From RGIG6919 sp045531905 (lineage in GTDB: Bacteria > Bacillota > Clostridia > Lachnospirales > Lachnospiraceae), in assembly GCA_045531905.1 (NCBI GenBank), contig JAZSEY010000018.1:6981-70980 (forward strand): a stretch of 64,000 nt of DNA, written 5' to 3'. Both the position numbers and the translations under genes were made by a program. Of the stretch, positions 8,117 to 16,711 are shown piece after piece. Positions within the stretch are counted from its first letter, which is position 1. Each line of letters begins with the position of its first letter. Under the pieces are notes generated by a model, which did not search any database, had not been told where the DNA came from, and saw only the letters and a list, made by a program, of their open reading frames with translations.

Positions 8117-8773
8117 ATGGGAGAGAAGGATTTGAGTACCAAGTATTTGGAAACATATAACGATGTTTTTGCAGATATTTTCAATGTGTTAGTTTTTCAC
8201 GAGGATTATGTCGAGGAAGCATTGCTGATGGATGGCTCCACTGAGGAATCAATCTCTCCTATTGTTTCGATTGTGCTTTACTTTGGTGATGGGAATTGGA
8301 AGAAACCATTGTCACTGCATGACATGATACCACATATGCCAGAACAGGTGAAACCATATGTCAACGATTATCCTATTCATGTTATTGACGTCAAAGAGAT
8401 TCCAAAAAAACTGCGAAGCAAACTGAAAAGTGACTTTAAAGTCATTGCAGACTTTTTTGCTGAAAAAGACGACGAGAATTATACACCATCGGATGATGCA
8501 ATCAGACACCCAGAGGCAGTGCTACATATGCTCAGAGTATTCACAGATGATAAGCGATATGATGATATTGAAGAATCTGTACTATTAGATAAACAGGAAG
8601 GTAAGGTGATTACAATGTGTAATTTTGCTGAAAGAATGGAACAGAAAGGTAGACAAGAAGGTGAATCCTTATTAGCAGAAGCTATCCGTGCTTTAAAGTC
8701 TGGAAAAAACGTTGACGAGTTACTCAAAATATATAGTCAACGCACTCTTGATTTAGCTCAGGAATTTGTATAA
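8117..8773 (+). pseudogene. Rpn-family nuclease/transposase-like gene, internally deleted
   Basis: 218 residues. The beginning (GEKDLSTKYLETYNDVFADIFNVLVF) and the second half (SPIVSIVLYFGDGNWKKPLSLHDM onward) match my knowledge of the Rpn/PD-(D/E)XK family common in Lachnospiraceae. The central portion that normally carries the catalytic Asp and Glu-x-Gln, of the order of 100 residues, is missing between about residues 40 and 50, where STEESISPIV joins the two parts in frame. The product is probably catalytically dead, or a retained non-catalytic paralogue. AAGGGAG stands 5 bases before ATG 8117; the upstream ATG 8102 overlaps that site. A strong promoter is kept. Confidence 0.65.
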
Positions 8774-8784
8774 TAATCATTACA

Positions 8785-8844
8785 ATATAAAAGTACAGTT
8801 GCTACAGAGAGATGTTTTCGTTCTGTACAACTGTACTTTTATAT
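8785..8844. terminator. Bidirectional hairpin between the Rpn-like gene and uvrA
   Basis: ATATAAAAGTACAGTTG pairs with CAACTGTACTTTTATAT around a 26-base loop. The stem provides T-rich sequence on both strands and separates two convergent genes. Confidence 0.8.
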
Positions 8845-8847
8845 ATG

Positions 8848-11673
8848 TTACTTATTCAAATACCGCGCCACATATTTTCCAGTATAAGATTGTGGCATCT
8901 TAGCTACTTCCTCTGGTGTACCCTGTGCAATCACAGTTCCACCGCCATCGCCACCTTCTGGTCCCATATCGATAATGTAATCCGCAGTCTTGATTACGTC
9001 TAAGTTGTGCTCAATTACAACAACCGTATTGCCACCTTCTGTCAGACGTTGCAAGATATCCACTAATCTGTGCACATCTGCAAAATGCAGACCTGTTGTC
9101 GGTTCATCCAAAATATAAATGGTCTTTCCTGTACTTCTTCTGGAAAGCTCAGTTGCCAGTTTGATTCGCTGTGCCTCGCCACCGGAAAGCGTTGTAGAAG
9201 GCTGACCTAACTTGATATAACCCAGACCTACATCTCTTAAGGTCTCAATCTTACGCAAAATGGATGGTACATTTTCAAAGAAAACGCAAGCATCCTCTAC
9301 GGTCATGTCTAACACATCTGCAATGGTTTTGTCCTTATACTTTACATCCAAGGTTTCACGGTTGTAACGCTTGCCACCGCAAACCTCACATGGCACATAA
9401 ATGTCCGGCAAGAAATGCATCTCGATTTTCAACATACCATCGCCACGACAAGCTTCACAACGACCACCGGATACATTGAAGCTGAAACGCCCCTTTGTAT
9501 AACCCATAGTTTTCGCATCCTTGGTATTCGAAAACAAATCTCGAATCAAATCAAACACTCCGGTGTAAGTAGCCGGATTCGAACGCGGACTTCTACCAAT
9601 TGGTGACTGGTCGATGGCAATCACCTTATCCAACTGTTCCAGCCCTTTAATACCTTTGTGCTTACCGCCCTTTGTTCTGGCGCGATTCAAATCCCTTGCC
9701 AAACGCTTATATAAAATCTCGTTTACAAAGGAACTTTTACCAGAACCGGACACACCGGTAACACAAGTCATAATTCCTAGTGGAACTTCCACATCGATAT
9801 TCTTCAGGTTATTTTCTTCCATACCAAGTACCTTCAGATAGCCGGTAGGCGTTCTTCTCGTCTCCGGTACAGGAATTTGAATTCTACCACTCAGATATGC
9901 ACCAGTAATAGACTTCTTGCAGGCCATAATCTGTTTTGCTGTACCCTGTGCAATAATCTCTCCACCATGGTCACCAGCTCCCGGACCAACATCAATAATA
10001 TGGTCAGCAGCTAGCATAGTGTCTTCATCGTGTTCAACTACTAAAAGGGTATTACCCAAATCACGTAGTCTCTTTAGGGCTGCGATTAACTTATCATTGT
10101 CTCGTTGATGCAAACCAATACTTGGCTCATCCAAAATGTAAGCCACACCAACCAAACCGGAACCAATCTGTGTTGCCAAACGAATACGTTGAGCCTCACC
10201 ACCGGAAAGTGTTCCTGTGGCTCTGCTAAGAGCCAGATAATCAAGACCAACATCCCGAAGGAAACTTAATCTTGCTTTGATTTCTTTTAAAATCTGGTCA
10301 CCGATCAAATGTTGTCTCTCGGTAAGCTCCATGGTGTTCAGATAATCCAATATCTTTACTACCGACATATCTACCATGCGGGCAATATTTTTATCTCCTA
10401 CCGTAACAGCCAAAGAAGTCTCTTTTAATCTGTCACCATGACAGTCATCACAAGGCGTAATCGTCATGTAACTTTCATATTCCTGTTTCACACTCTCAGA
10501 GGACTCTCGATAACGTCTCTGCACATTGTGCACTAAGCCCTCAAAGGCAACATCATACACGCCTTCACCACGCTGACCCTTGTAATGCACCTTTACCTCT
10601 ACGCCATTGGTTCCATAGAGAATAATGTCACGCTCTTTATCCGTATACTGCTCAAAAGGTTTGTAAAGATCTATGTCAAACTTCTCAGCCACCGCATCCA
10701 AAACGCATCTGCTATAACTCTTCTTATCCGTACAGGACTGCCAGCCTAGTACAGAAATCGCACCTTCATCAATAGAAAGACTTGGATCCGGAATCATCAA
10801 ATCAACATCAAACTCCATCTTAAAGCCCAAACCATGACAAACAGGACAGGCACCAAAAGGATTGTTAAATGAAAAACTACGCGGCTCGATCTCATCAATG
10901 CTAATACCACAATCTGGACAAGAAAAGCTATCACTAAACTTCACTGGTTCGCCATCAATTACATCCACGGTCATCAAACCATCTGCCAAATGCAATACAT
11001 TCTCAATGGACTCTGCAAGACGCTTGCGAATAGATGGTTTTACAACCAGACGGTCTACCACAATATCGATGTTATGCTTGATGTTCTTATCCAGTGTAAT
11101 CTCTTCACTCAAATCATACATACTACCATCAATCATAGCACGGACATATCCACTCTTTTTCGCTCCAGCCAGTAATTTTTCATGGCGACCTTTTTTACCT
11201 CTTACTACGGGTGCCAACAACTGAATCTTGGTCCCCTCTTCCATTTCCAAAATGGTATCTACCATCTGGTCTACGGTCTGACGCACAATTTCCTTTCCAC
11301 ACTTTGGACAGTGTGGAATACCAATTCTTGCATACAACAATCGAAAATAATCATAAATCTCTGTTACCGTACCTACAGTAGAACGAGGATTACGATTGGT
11401 TGATTTTTGGTCAATGGAGATGGCAGGGGATAATCCCTCAATCTTATCTACGTCTGGTTTCTCTGCCTGTCCCAAAAACTGTCTTGCATAGGAAGACAAT
11501 GATTCCATGTACCTTCTCTGTCCTTCTGCATATACCGTATCGAAAGCCAAAGAAGACTTACCAGAACCGGAAATACCTGTCATAACTACCATTTGATTTC
11601 TCGGAATCTTCACATCAACACTTTTTAAATTGTGAACCCTTGCACCCTCTATTGTAATATATTCTTTCTTCAT
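8848..11673 (-). CDS. uvrA: Excinuclease ABC subunit A
   Basis: A 941-residue ATPase that finds bulky DNA lesions with UvrB in nucleotide excision repair. It shows the family's two ATP-binding halves: Walker A GISGSGKSS near residue 31 and GVSGSGKSS near residue 640, and two LSGGEAQRI signatures. Zinc-binding Cys pairs are present in both halves (CPKC, CPDC, CPVC; CRGD/CEVC region). GAGGAG lies 6 bases before ATG. It is the last gene of lepB-uvrB-uvrA, 11 bases after uvrB, and inherits the LexA-like control at the operon promoter. Confidence 0.98.
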   Translation of the reverse strand: MKKEYITIEGARVHNLKSVDVKIPRNQMVVMTGISGSGKSSLAFDTVYAEGQRRYMESLSSYARQFLGQAEKPDVDKIEGLSPAISIDQKSTNRNPRSTVGTVTEIYDYFRLLYARIGIPHCPKCGKEIVRQTVDQMVDTILEMEEGTKIQLLAPVVRGKKGRHEKLLAGAKKSGYVRAMIDGSMYDLSEEITLDKNIKHNIDIVVDRLVVKPSIRKRLAESIENVLHLADGLMTVDVIDGEPVKFSDSFSCPDCGISIDEIEPRSFSFNNPFGACPVCHGLGFKMEFDVDLMIPDPSLSIDEGAISVLGWQSCTDKKSYSRCVLDAVAEKFDIDLYKPFEQYTDKERDIILYGTNGVEVKVHYKGQRGEGVYDVAFEGLVHNVQRRYRESSESVKQEYESYMTITPCDDCHGDRLKETSLAVTVGDKNIARMVDMSVVKILDYLNTMELTERQHLIGDQILKEIKARLSFLRDVGLDYLALSRATGTLSGGEAQRIRLATQIGSGLVGVAYILDEPSIGLHQRDNDKLIAALKRLRDLGNTLLVVEHDEDTMLAADHIIDVGPGAGDHGGEIIAQGTAKQIMACKKSITGAYLSGRIQIPVPETRRTPTGYLKVLGMEENNLKNIDVEVPLGIMTCVTGVSGSGKSSFVNEILYKRLARDLNRARTKGGKHKGIKGLEQLDKVIAIDQSPIGRSPRSNPATYTGVFDLIRDLFSNTKDAKTMGYTKGRFSFNVSGGRCEACRGDGMLKIEMHFLPDIYVPCEVCGGKRYNRETLDVKYKDKTIADVLDMTVEDACVFFENVPSILRKIETLRDVGLGYIKLGQPSTTLSGGEAQRIKLATELSRRSTGKTIYILDEPTTGLHFADVHRLVDILQRLTEGGNTVVVIEHNLDVIKTADYIIDMGPEGGDGGGTVIAQGTPEEVAKMPQSYTGKYVARYLNK

Positions 11674-11684
11674 GACATACTCCT

Positions 11685-13691
11685 CTATAGGTCATAATCT
11701 CGCAGTGCCGCTTTAAAAAGCTTCAACTCATCACGAAGCTCTGCCGCCCGCTCAAAGTTCAACGCTGCAGCTGCCTCATTCATACGCTTTTGTAATTTAG
11801 CAATGGCAGCATTCAATTCTTTCTCATTCATGGACTCCATATCCTTATCAAAAAGACCATTCTTCTCTGTCGGCTCATCCTCTGCTCCCACTTGAATTAA
11901 GTCTCTGACTTCTTTCACAATAGTCTGCGGAGTAATGCCGTGCTCTTCATTATATGCTTCCTGTATTCGTCTTCTACGATTGGTTTCTTCGATGGCATAC
12001 TTCATAGACCCTGTCATGTTGTCAGCGTACATAATAACATGACCGTCAACATTTCTTGCAGCACGTCCGATAGTCTGTACCAGAGAGGTCTCTGAACGTA
12101 AAAAACCTTCCTTGTCTGCATCTAATATCGCCACCAACGTAATCTCCGGAATGTCTAATCCCTCTCGGAGCAAATTGATACCCACGATGACATCAAAAAT
12201 ATCCATTCGTAAATCTCTTACAATCTCTACTCGTTCCAATGTGTCGATATCTGAATGTAAGTACTTTACGCGAATACCCACTTGCTGCATGTAGGCTGTC
12301 AAATCCTCCGCCATACGCTTGGTAAGTGTTGTAACCAACACCTTATGCTTCTTCTCAATCTCCTTATTAATCTCGGAAATCAAGTCATCTACCTGTCCCT
12401 CTACCGGTCTCACTTCCACCGGAGGATCTAGTAATCCTGTAGGACGAATTACCTGCTCCACACGAAGCAATTCATGCTCCTCTTCATACACCGATGGTGT
12501 GGCAGATACAAATAGCATTTGGTCAATCTTGCTCTCAAATTCCTGAAAATTGAGAGGTCTGTTATCCAAAGCCGATGGGAGGCGGAAACCATAATCCACC
12601 AGCGTTGTCTTACGGGAGCGGTCACCGGCATACATACCACGAATCTGTGGCACTGTAATATGTGACTCATCAATCATAATCAAGAAATCATCCTTAAAGA
12701 AATCAATTAAGGTATTCGGAGTCTCGCCCGGTTGCTTTCCTGCCATGGGGCGGGAATAATTCTCGATACCGGAACAAAAACCTGTCTCACGAAGCATCTC
12801 AATATCAAACCGTGTTCTCTCGGAAATGCGCTGCGCTTCCAGCAGTTTGTCATTCTCCTTAAAATAAGCAACCTGCTGTTCCAATTCCACCTCAATCTCT
12901 TCTATGGCACGCTTCATCTGATCCTGCGGAATCACATAGTGAGAAGCAGGAAATACAAAAGTAAACTGAATAGATCGTTTTACTTCTCCGGTTAACGGAT
13001 CAAACTCTGATATTCTGTCTATCTCATCACCAAAAAACTCCACACGAATGGCATCTTCAAAAGTAGATACTGGCAGGATATCCAACACATCACCTTTCGC
13101 ACGGAAACTTCCTCGTTTGAAATCCATATCGCCTCTGGTATATTGCATATCTACTAGTTGTGCAATGACCTCATCTCTATCTTTCTGGGCACCAACACGA
13201 AGCGTTAACATCATTTCCTCGTAACTCTCCGGGTCACCAATACCATAAATGCAGGAAACCGAGGACACAACGATAACGTCTTTTCTCTCAATCAACGCAG
13301 CAGTCGCACTGTGTCTCAACTTATCTATCTCATCATTAATTGAGGAATCTTTCTCAATATAAGTGTCTGTAGACGGTACATATGCCTCTGGCTGATAATA
13401 ATCGTAGTAAGACACAAAATATTCCACCGCATTTTCCGGAAAAAATGCTTTAAACTCACTATACAGCTGCGCCGCCAAGGTCTTATTATGAGCAATGATT
13501 AAAGTAGGCTTATTCATCTTAGCTATGACATTCGCCATAGTAAAGGTCTTACCAGAACCAGTAACACCCAACAAGGTCTGAAACTGATTACCTTCTTGAA
13601 AGCCTTTGACCAAAGCGTCTATCGCCTGTGGCTGGTCACCGGTAGGCTGATAATCGGAATGCAATTTGAAAATAGCTTCGTCATTTTTCAT
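11685..13691 (-). CDS. uvrB: Excinuclease ABC subunit B
   Basis: A 668-residue helicase-fold protein that accepts damaged DNA from UvrA and recruits UvrC. Visible features are Walker A GVTGSGKTF near residue 43, the beta-hairpin region YYDYYQPEAYVPSTDTYIEKD near residue 95, DESH motif near residue 340, the helicase motif QTIGRAARN, and the C-terminal UVR motif (EKELNAAIAKLQKRMNEAAAALNFERAAELRDE region). GAGGTG precedes the ATG by 5 bases. It lies 17 bases after lepB and 11 bases before uvrA. Confidence 0.98.
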   Translation of the reverse strand: MKNDEAIFKLHSDYQPTGDQPQAIDALVKGFQEGNQFQTLLGVTGSGKTFTMANVIAKMNKPTLIIAHNKTLAAQLYSEFKAFFPENAVEYFVSYYDYYQPEAYVPSTDTYIEKDSSINDEIDKLRHSATAALIERKDVIVVSSVSCIYGIGDPESYEEMMLTLRVGAQKDRDEVIAQLVDMQYTRGDMDFKRGSFRAKGDVLDILPVSTFEDAIRVEFFGDEIDRISEFDPLTGEVKRSIQFTFVFPASHYVIPQDQMKRAIEEIEVELEQQVAYFKENDKLLEAQRISERTRFDIEMLRETGFCSGIENYSRPMAGKQPGETPNTLIDFFKDDFLIMIDESHITVPQIRGMYAGDRSRKTTLVDYGFRLPSALDNRPLNFQEFESKIDQMLFVSATPSVYEEEHELLRVEQVIRPTGLLDPPVEVRPVEGQVDDLISEINKEIEKKHKVLVTTLTKRMAEDLTAYMQQVGIRVKYLHSDIDTLERVEIVRDLRMDIFDVIVGINLLREGLDIPEITLVAILDADKEGFLRSETSLVQTIGRAARNVDGHVIMYADNMTGSMKYAIEETNRRRRIQEAYNEEHGITPQTIVKEVRDLIQVGAEDEPTEKNGLFDKDMESMNEKELNAAIAKLQKRMNEAAAALNFERAAELRDELKLFKAALRDYDL

Positions 13692-13708
13692 AAAGACACC
13701 TCAACTCC

Positions 13709-14305
13709 CTACTCCACCTTCTGAAATGGGAACATCTGAAATATCACTCTTCCCTGAATCTGAGACAATTTTACATTGCCCACCTCTTCATAACGGGAAT
13801 CCAGGCTTTCCGCACGATTATCTCCCATCACGAAATACTCGTCTTCACCAAGCACAACTTCATCCTCAGCCCGACCATAATCATACATCGGCGAATCGCC
13901 GTACACATCCTCTTCAAGCAATTCCCCATTAATATAGACTGCACCATCCTTAATCTGTAAGGTCTCGCCCGGCATACCAATAATACGCTTGATATACAAC
14001 ACGCTATCATCCTCGTGTGGCTTCAACACCACAATGTCAAAACGCTCCAACCCCTGATAATAACGACTTACCTTCTCAATCATCAGGCGCTCACCATCAT
14101 ACAACGTCTCATTCATGGATTCACCCTGCACAAGCACCGGCTGTGCAATAAAATGCACAATTAACAGTGCACAAATAACAGAAACAAGAATGGCAATTCC
14201 ATCCCCCTTTGTCATTTTAAAAATGCTCCAAAAACGCTTTTTCTTGGATGGTTCATGCTCCACTTCCATATTCTCCAAATCATTCTCTAATCTATTCTCG
14301 TCCAT
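13709..14305 (-). CDS. lepB: Type I signal peptidase
   Basis: A 198-residue membrane protease that cleaves Sec signal peptides. After a charged cytoplasmic stretch of about 35 residues, one membrane segment (residues 36-57) leads to the catalytic domain. Ser63 in QGESMNETL and Lys106 in LYIKRIIGMPGE form the expected Ser/Lys dyad, and the GDNRAESLDSR box is intact. It is a short Gram-positive-type enzyme with one membrane anchor. AAGGAG precedes ATG 14305. It is the first gene of an operon with uvrB and uvrA, which is unusual company and places secretion under the same promoter as DNA repair. Confidence 0.95.
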   Translation of the reverse strand: MDENRLENDLENMEVEHEPSKKKRFWSIFKMTKGDGIAILVSVICALLIVHFIAQPVLVQGESMNETLYDGERLMIEKVSRYYQGLERFDIVVLKPHEDDSVLYIKRIIGMPGETLQIKDGAVYINGELLEEDVYGDSPMYDYGRAEDEVVLGEDEYFVMGDNRAESLDSRYEEVGNVKLSQIQGRVIFQMFPFQKVE

Positions 14306-14349
14306 CTATAACTCTCCTTATTTAAATACATTTCATTTTAAGCATACCC

Positions 14350-14378
14350 ATTATAGCACACTCTAACCACCATTGCAA
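14350..14378 (-). promoter_or_regulatory. Promoter of lepB-uvrB-uvrA
   Basis: On the minus strand, TTGCAA (14373-14378) and TATAAT (14350-14355) are spaced by 17 bases, about 45 bases upstream of the lepB start. Confidence 0.75.
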
Positions 14379-14389
14379 ACAAATGTTCG
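14376..14389 (-). promoter_or_regulatory. Putative LexA (SOS) box
   Basis: Minus-strand CGAACATTTGTTTG differs at one position from the Gram-positive LexA/DinR consensus CGAACRNRYGTTYG. It overlaps the -35 element of the operon that carries uvrB and uvrA, which are classic SOS genes. LexA binding is inferred from sequence and context. Confidence 0.7.
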
Positions 14390-14448
14390 TTTTTTTGTGT
14401 TGTTAAACTTGCTATTAAATCCAATCCAATTTTATGATTTTTCTTCTA

Positions 14449-14478
14449 TTGACAATGGCTTTTGCTATATTATATACT
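14449..14478 (+). promoter_or_regulatory. pckA promoter
   Basis: Consensus TTGACA (14449-14454) and TATACT (14473-14478) with an 18-base spacer lie about 43 bases before the pckA start; a strong AGGAGG follows at 14508-14513. Confidence 0.7.
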
Positions 14479-14520
14479 TATTGTGGTTAACTTTTAAAAC
14501 AAAACATAGGAGGATATAAA

Positions 14521-16209
14521 ATGGCAACAAAAGCAAATTACAAACTCGAAGAAATCGGCAAAGGTAAAGTTGGTTTTTCTAAGACCCGTTCTATTATCGA
14601 AGCTGCTTTCTACGGCAACAACGTAGTGAAGGTTAACACTTTAAAGGAAGCTTACAACCTCGCTAAGAACTCACCTGGTACTATCGTAACCGATATGCCT
14701 GTATACAGAGGAGAGGAGTTCGGTTTAGACGCAGACGCTAAGGTATTATTATTCAACGATGGCGCTGTTACCGGACGTTACGCTGCTGCTCGTCGTATTA
14801 AGGGTGAGCCTGGCGTTGATGACGCTAAGTTAGATAAAGTAGTTATGGATGCTGTATACAAGACTCGTTGGGAGACTTTATACCATGCAACATGTTACGT
14901 TGGTCTTGATCCTGAATTCATGGTTAAGGCACACTTATTAATTCCAGAAGGTGAAGAGAACTTACTTTACAACTGGATGTTAAACTTCCAGTACATGTCA
15001 GATGAGTACGTAAAGATGTACAAGAACTCTAAGGCTGTTGGTGATGGCAAAGAGGCTGACATCTACATTTTCTCTGATCCACAGTGGGCACCAACAGAGA
15101 GCCCAGACGTTGATTACAGCTGCTTAAGCGATCCACTTACACTTTGCTACTTCGATACAGAGCAGAACTGTGCTGCTATCCTTGGTATGAAGTACTTCGG
15201 TGAGCACAAGAAGGGTACATTAACAATGGCTTGGGCTATTGCTAACCGTAACGGTTATGCTTCTTGTCACGGTGGACAGAAGGAGTACACACTTGCTGAT
15301 GGTTCTAAGTTCGTTGCTTCTGTATACGGTCTTTCAGGATCAGGTAAGTCTACACTTACACATGCAAAGCATGATGGCAAGTATGAGATTAAGGTTCTTC
15401 ATGATGATGCTTTCATTATCAACACAGATACATGTGCATCTATCGCATTAGAGCCAACATACTTCGATAAGACATCTGACTACCCAACAGGTTGTCCAGA
15501 CAATCAGTATTTATTATCATGCCAGAACTGTTCAGCTACTATGGACGAGGATGGTAAGATTCAGTTAGTAACTGAGGATATTAGAAATGGTAACGGTCGT
15601 GCTATTAAGTCTAAGTTATGGTCACCAAACCGTGTAGATAAGATTGACGCTCCTGTTAACGCTATCTTCTGGGTTATGAAGGATCCTACAATTCCACCAG
15701 TAGTTAAGTTAAAGGGTGCTGCTCTTGCATCAGTTATGGGTGCTACATTAGCTACAAAGACATCTACAGCAGAGCGTGTTGCTGCAGGTACAGATATGAT
15801 CGCACTTCGTATCGTTCCTTACGCTAACCCATTCAGAACATACCCATTAGTTAACGACTATGAGAAGTTCAAGAAGTTAGTTGAGGAGAAGAACGTAGAT
15901 TGCTACATCATCAACACTGGTGATTTCATGGGCAAGAAGGTTCAGCCAAAGGATACATTAGGTATCTTAGAGGCAATTGTTGAAGGAAAGGCAAGCTTTG
16001 CACAGTGGGGTCCATTCGAGGATATCGAGATTATGGATTGGGCTGACTTCAACGTAGATTTGAACGATGCAGATTACAAGGCTCAGTTAAAGAGCGCTAT
16101 GCAGAACCGTGTAGACGCTGTTAAGGGCTTTGCAGAGAAGAAGTCTGGTTACGACAAGCTTCCAGATGAAGCACTTGCTGCAGTTCAGAAGTTAGTAGAC
16201 GTATTATAA
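14521..16209 (+). CDS. pckA: Phosphoenolpyruvate carboxykinase (ATP)
   Basis: A 562-residue cytosolic enzyme interconverting oxaloacetate and PEP with ATP/ADP. The kinase-1a P-loop GLSGSGKSTL (near residue 270) and the metal-binding HDDAF motif (near residue 300) are present, and Lys/Arg-rich substrate loops are intact. In saccharolytic gut Clostridia it can run in the carboxylating direction or in gluconeogenesis; direction cannot be read here. Codon use is strongly biased (TTA, GCT, AAG), as expected for a highly expressed gene. It has its own promoter, a strong AGGAGG site 7 bases before ATG, and its own terminator. Confidence 0.97.
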   Translation: MATKANYKLEEIGKGKVGFSKTRSIIEAAFYGNNVVKVNTLKEAYNLAKNSPGTIVTDMPVYRGEEFGLDADAKVLLFNDGAVTGRYAAARRIKGEPGVDDAKLDKVVMDAVYKTRWETLYHATCYVGLDPEFMVKAHLLIPEGEENLLYNWMLNFQYMSDEYVKMYKNSKAVGDGKEADIYIFSDPQWAPTESPDVDYSCLSDPLTLCYFDTEQNCAAILGMKYFGEHKKGTLTMAWAIANRNGYASCHGGQKEYTLADGSKFVASVYGLSGSGKSTLTHAKHDGKYEIKVLHDDAFIINTDTCASIALEPTYFDKTSDYPTGCPDNQYLLSCQNCSATMDEDGKIQLVTEDIRNGNGRAIKSKLWSPNRVDKIDAPVNAIFWVMKDPTIPPVVKLKGAALASVMGATLATKTSTAERVAAGTDMIALRIVPYANPFRTYPLVNDYEKFKKLVEEKNVDCYIINTGDFMGKKVQPKDTLGILEAIVEGKASFAQWGPFEDIEIMDWADFNVDLNDADYKAQLKSAMQNRVDAVKGFAEKKSGYDKLPDEALAAVQKLVDVL

Positions 16210-16215
16210 TAAACA

Positions 16216-16245
16216 AGGGGTCATCGCAAGATGGCCTCTTTTATT
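16216..16245 (+). terminator. pckA terminator
   Basis: GGGGTCATC and GATGGCCTC pair around a GCAA tetraloop and are followed by TTTTATTATTAT, 6 bases after the stop codon. Confidence 0.85.
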
Positions 16246-16257
16246 ATTATCAATTTC

Positions 16258-16414
16258 ACACAGTTTGCACAAAACTGGATTACAAGTGTTTCGGTGTGTC
16301 GTTTGCACTCCCAAAATGCGTAACAGTACATAATGCCGTAAACTACACGGCATAAGTGCTGACGCATTTTGAGGCACGCCTCAATCACTTGTAATCCAGT
16401 TTTGCAAATTGTGT
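16258..16414 (+). repeat. Long bulged palindrome, copy B
   Basis: Same orientation and design as copy A. The outer stem differs in sequence (AAAACTGGATTACAAGTG paired perfectly with its complement) yet is just as well paired. Next come TTTC against TCAAT, a 6-bp stem with a G-T pair (GGTGTG/CACGCC), a 13-base left loop against AGG, the stem CAAAATGCGT, the bulge AA, CAGTAC/GTGCTG (one G-T pair), ATA against AA, and the terminal stem ATGCCGT/ACGGCAT, where the centre pair has changed from T-A to C-G relative to copy A. The 16210-16711 gap holds only the pckA terminator and copies B and C. Confidence 0.9.
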
Positions 16415-16477
16415 AGACATTAAAATATAATAAGTGCCATTTCGCGATACCCCTCGCTAATAATTACGAATAATATA

Positions 16478-16702
16478 GATTATTGTGGATTATCTGTTTT
16501 ATACACAAAACTAATAAAATAACAGGAGAAACTTTGCTTGAGGCGAGCCTCAAAATACGTCGGCACTTATGGGGCTACCAATCTTGGTAGGCCCATTATG
16601 TACCGCTACGTATTTTGGGAGCAAAAGCATCTCGCCGAAACAATGTTCTCTCCTGTTATTTTGTCTAGACTTTGTGTATAAATAAACTATCTCACAATAA
16701 TC
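16478..16702 (-). repeat. Long bulged palindrome, copy C
   Basis: Oriented opposite to copy B, ending 9 bases from the pilT stop codon. Read on the minus strand: outer arms GATTATTGTG and then ATACACAAA and AAAATAACAGGAG with several mismatches between them, then TTTC against TCAAG, GGCGAG/CTCGCC, a 13-base left loop against AGG, CAAAATACGT/ACGTATTTTG (a G-C to A-T swap against A and B), bulge AG, CGGTAC/GTGCCG, ATA against AA, and a longer terminal stem TGGGCCTACCA/TGGTAGCCCCA. With 225 bases it is the longest copy. Confidence 0.88.
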
Positions 16703-16711
16703 ATATATGTT

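Noticed and set aside
8848..13691. Numerous small frames on the plus strand inside uvrA and uvrB
   Set aside because: They are antisense shadows of conserved coding sequence, without ribosome sites or family features.
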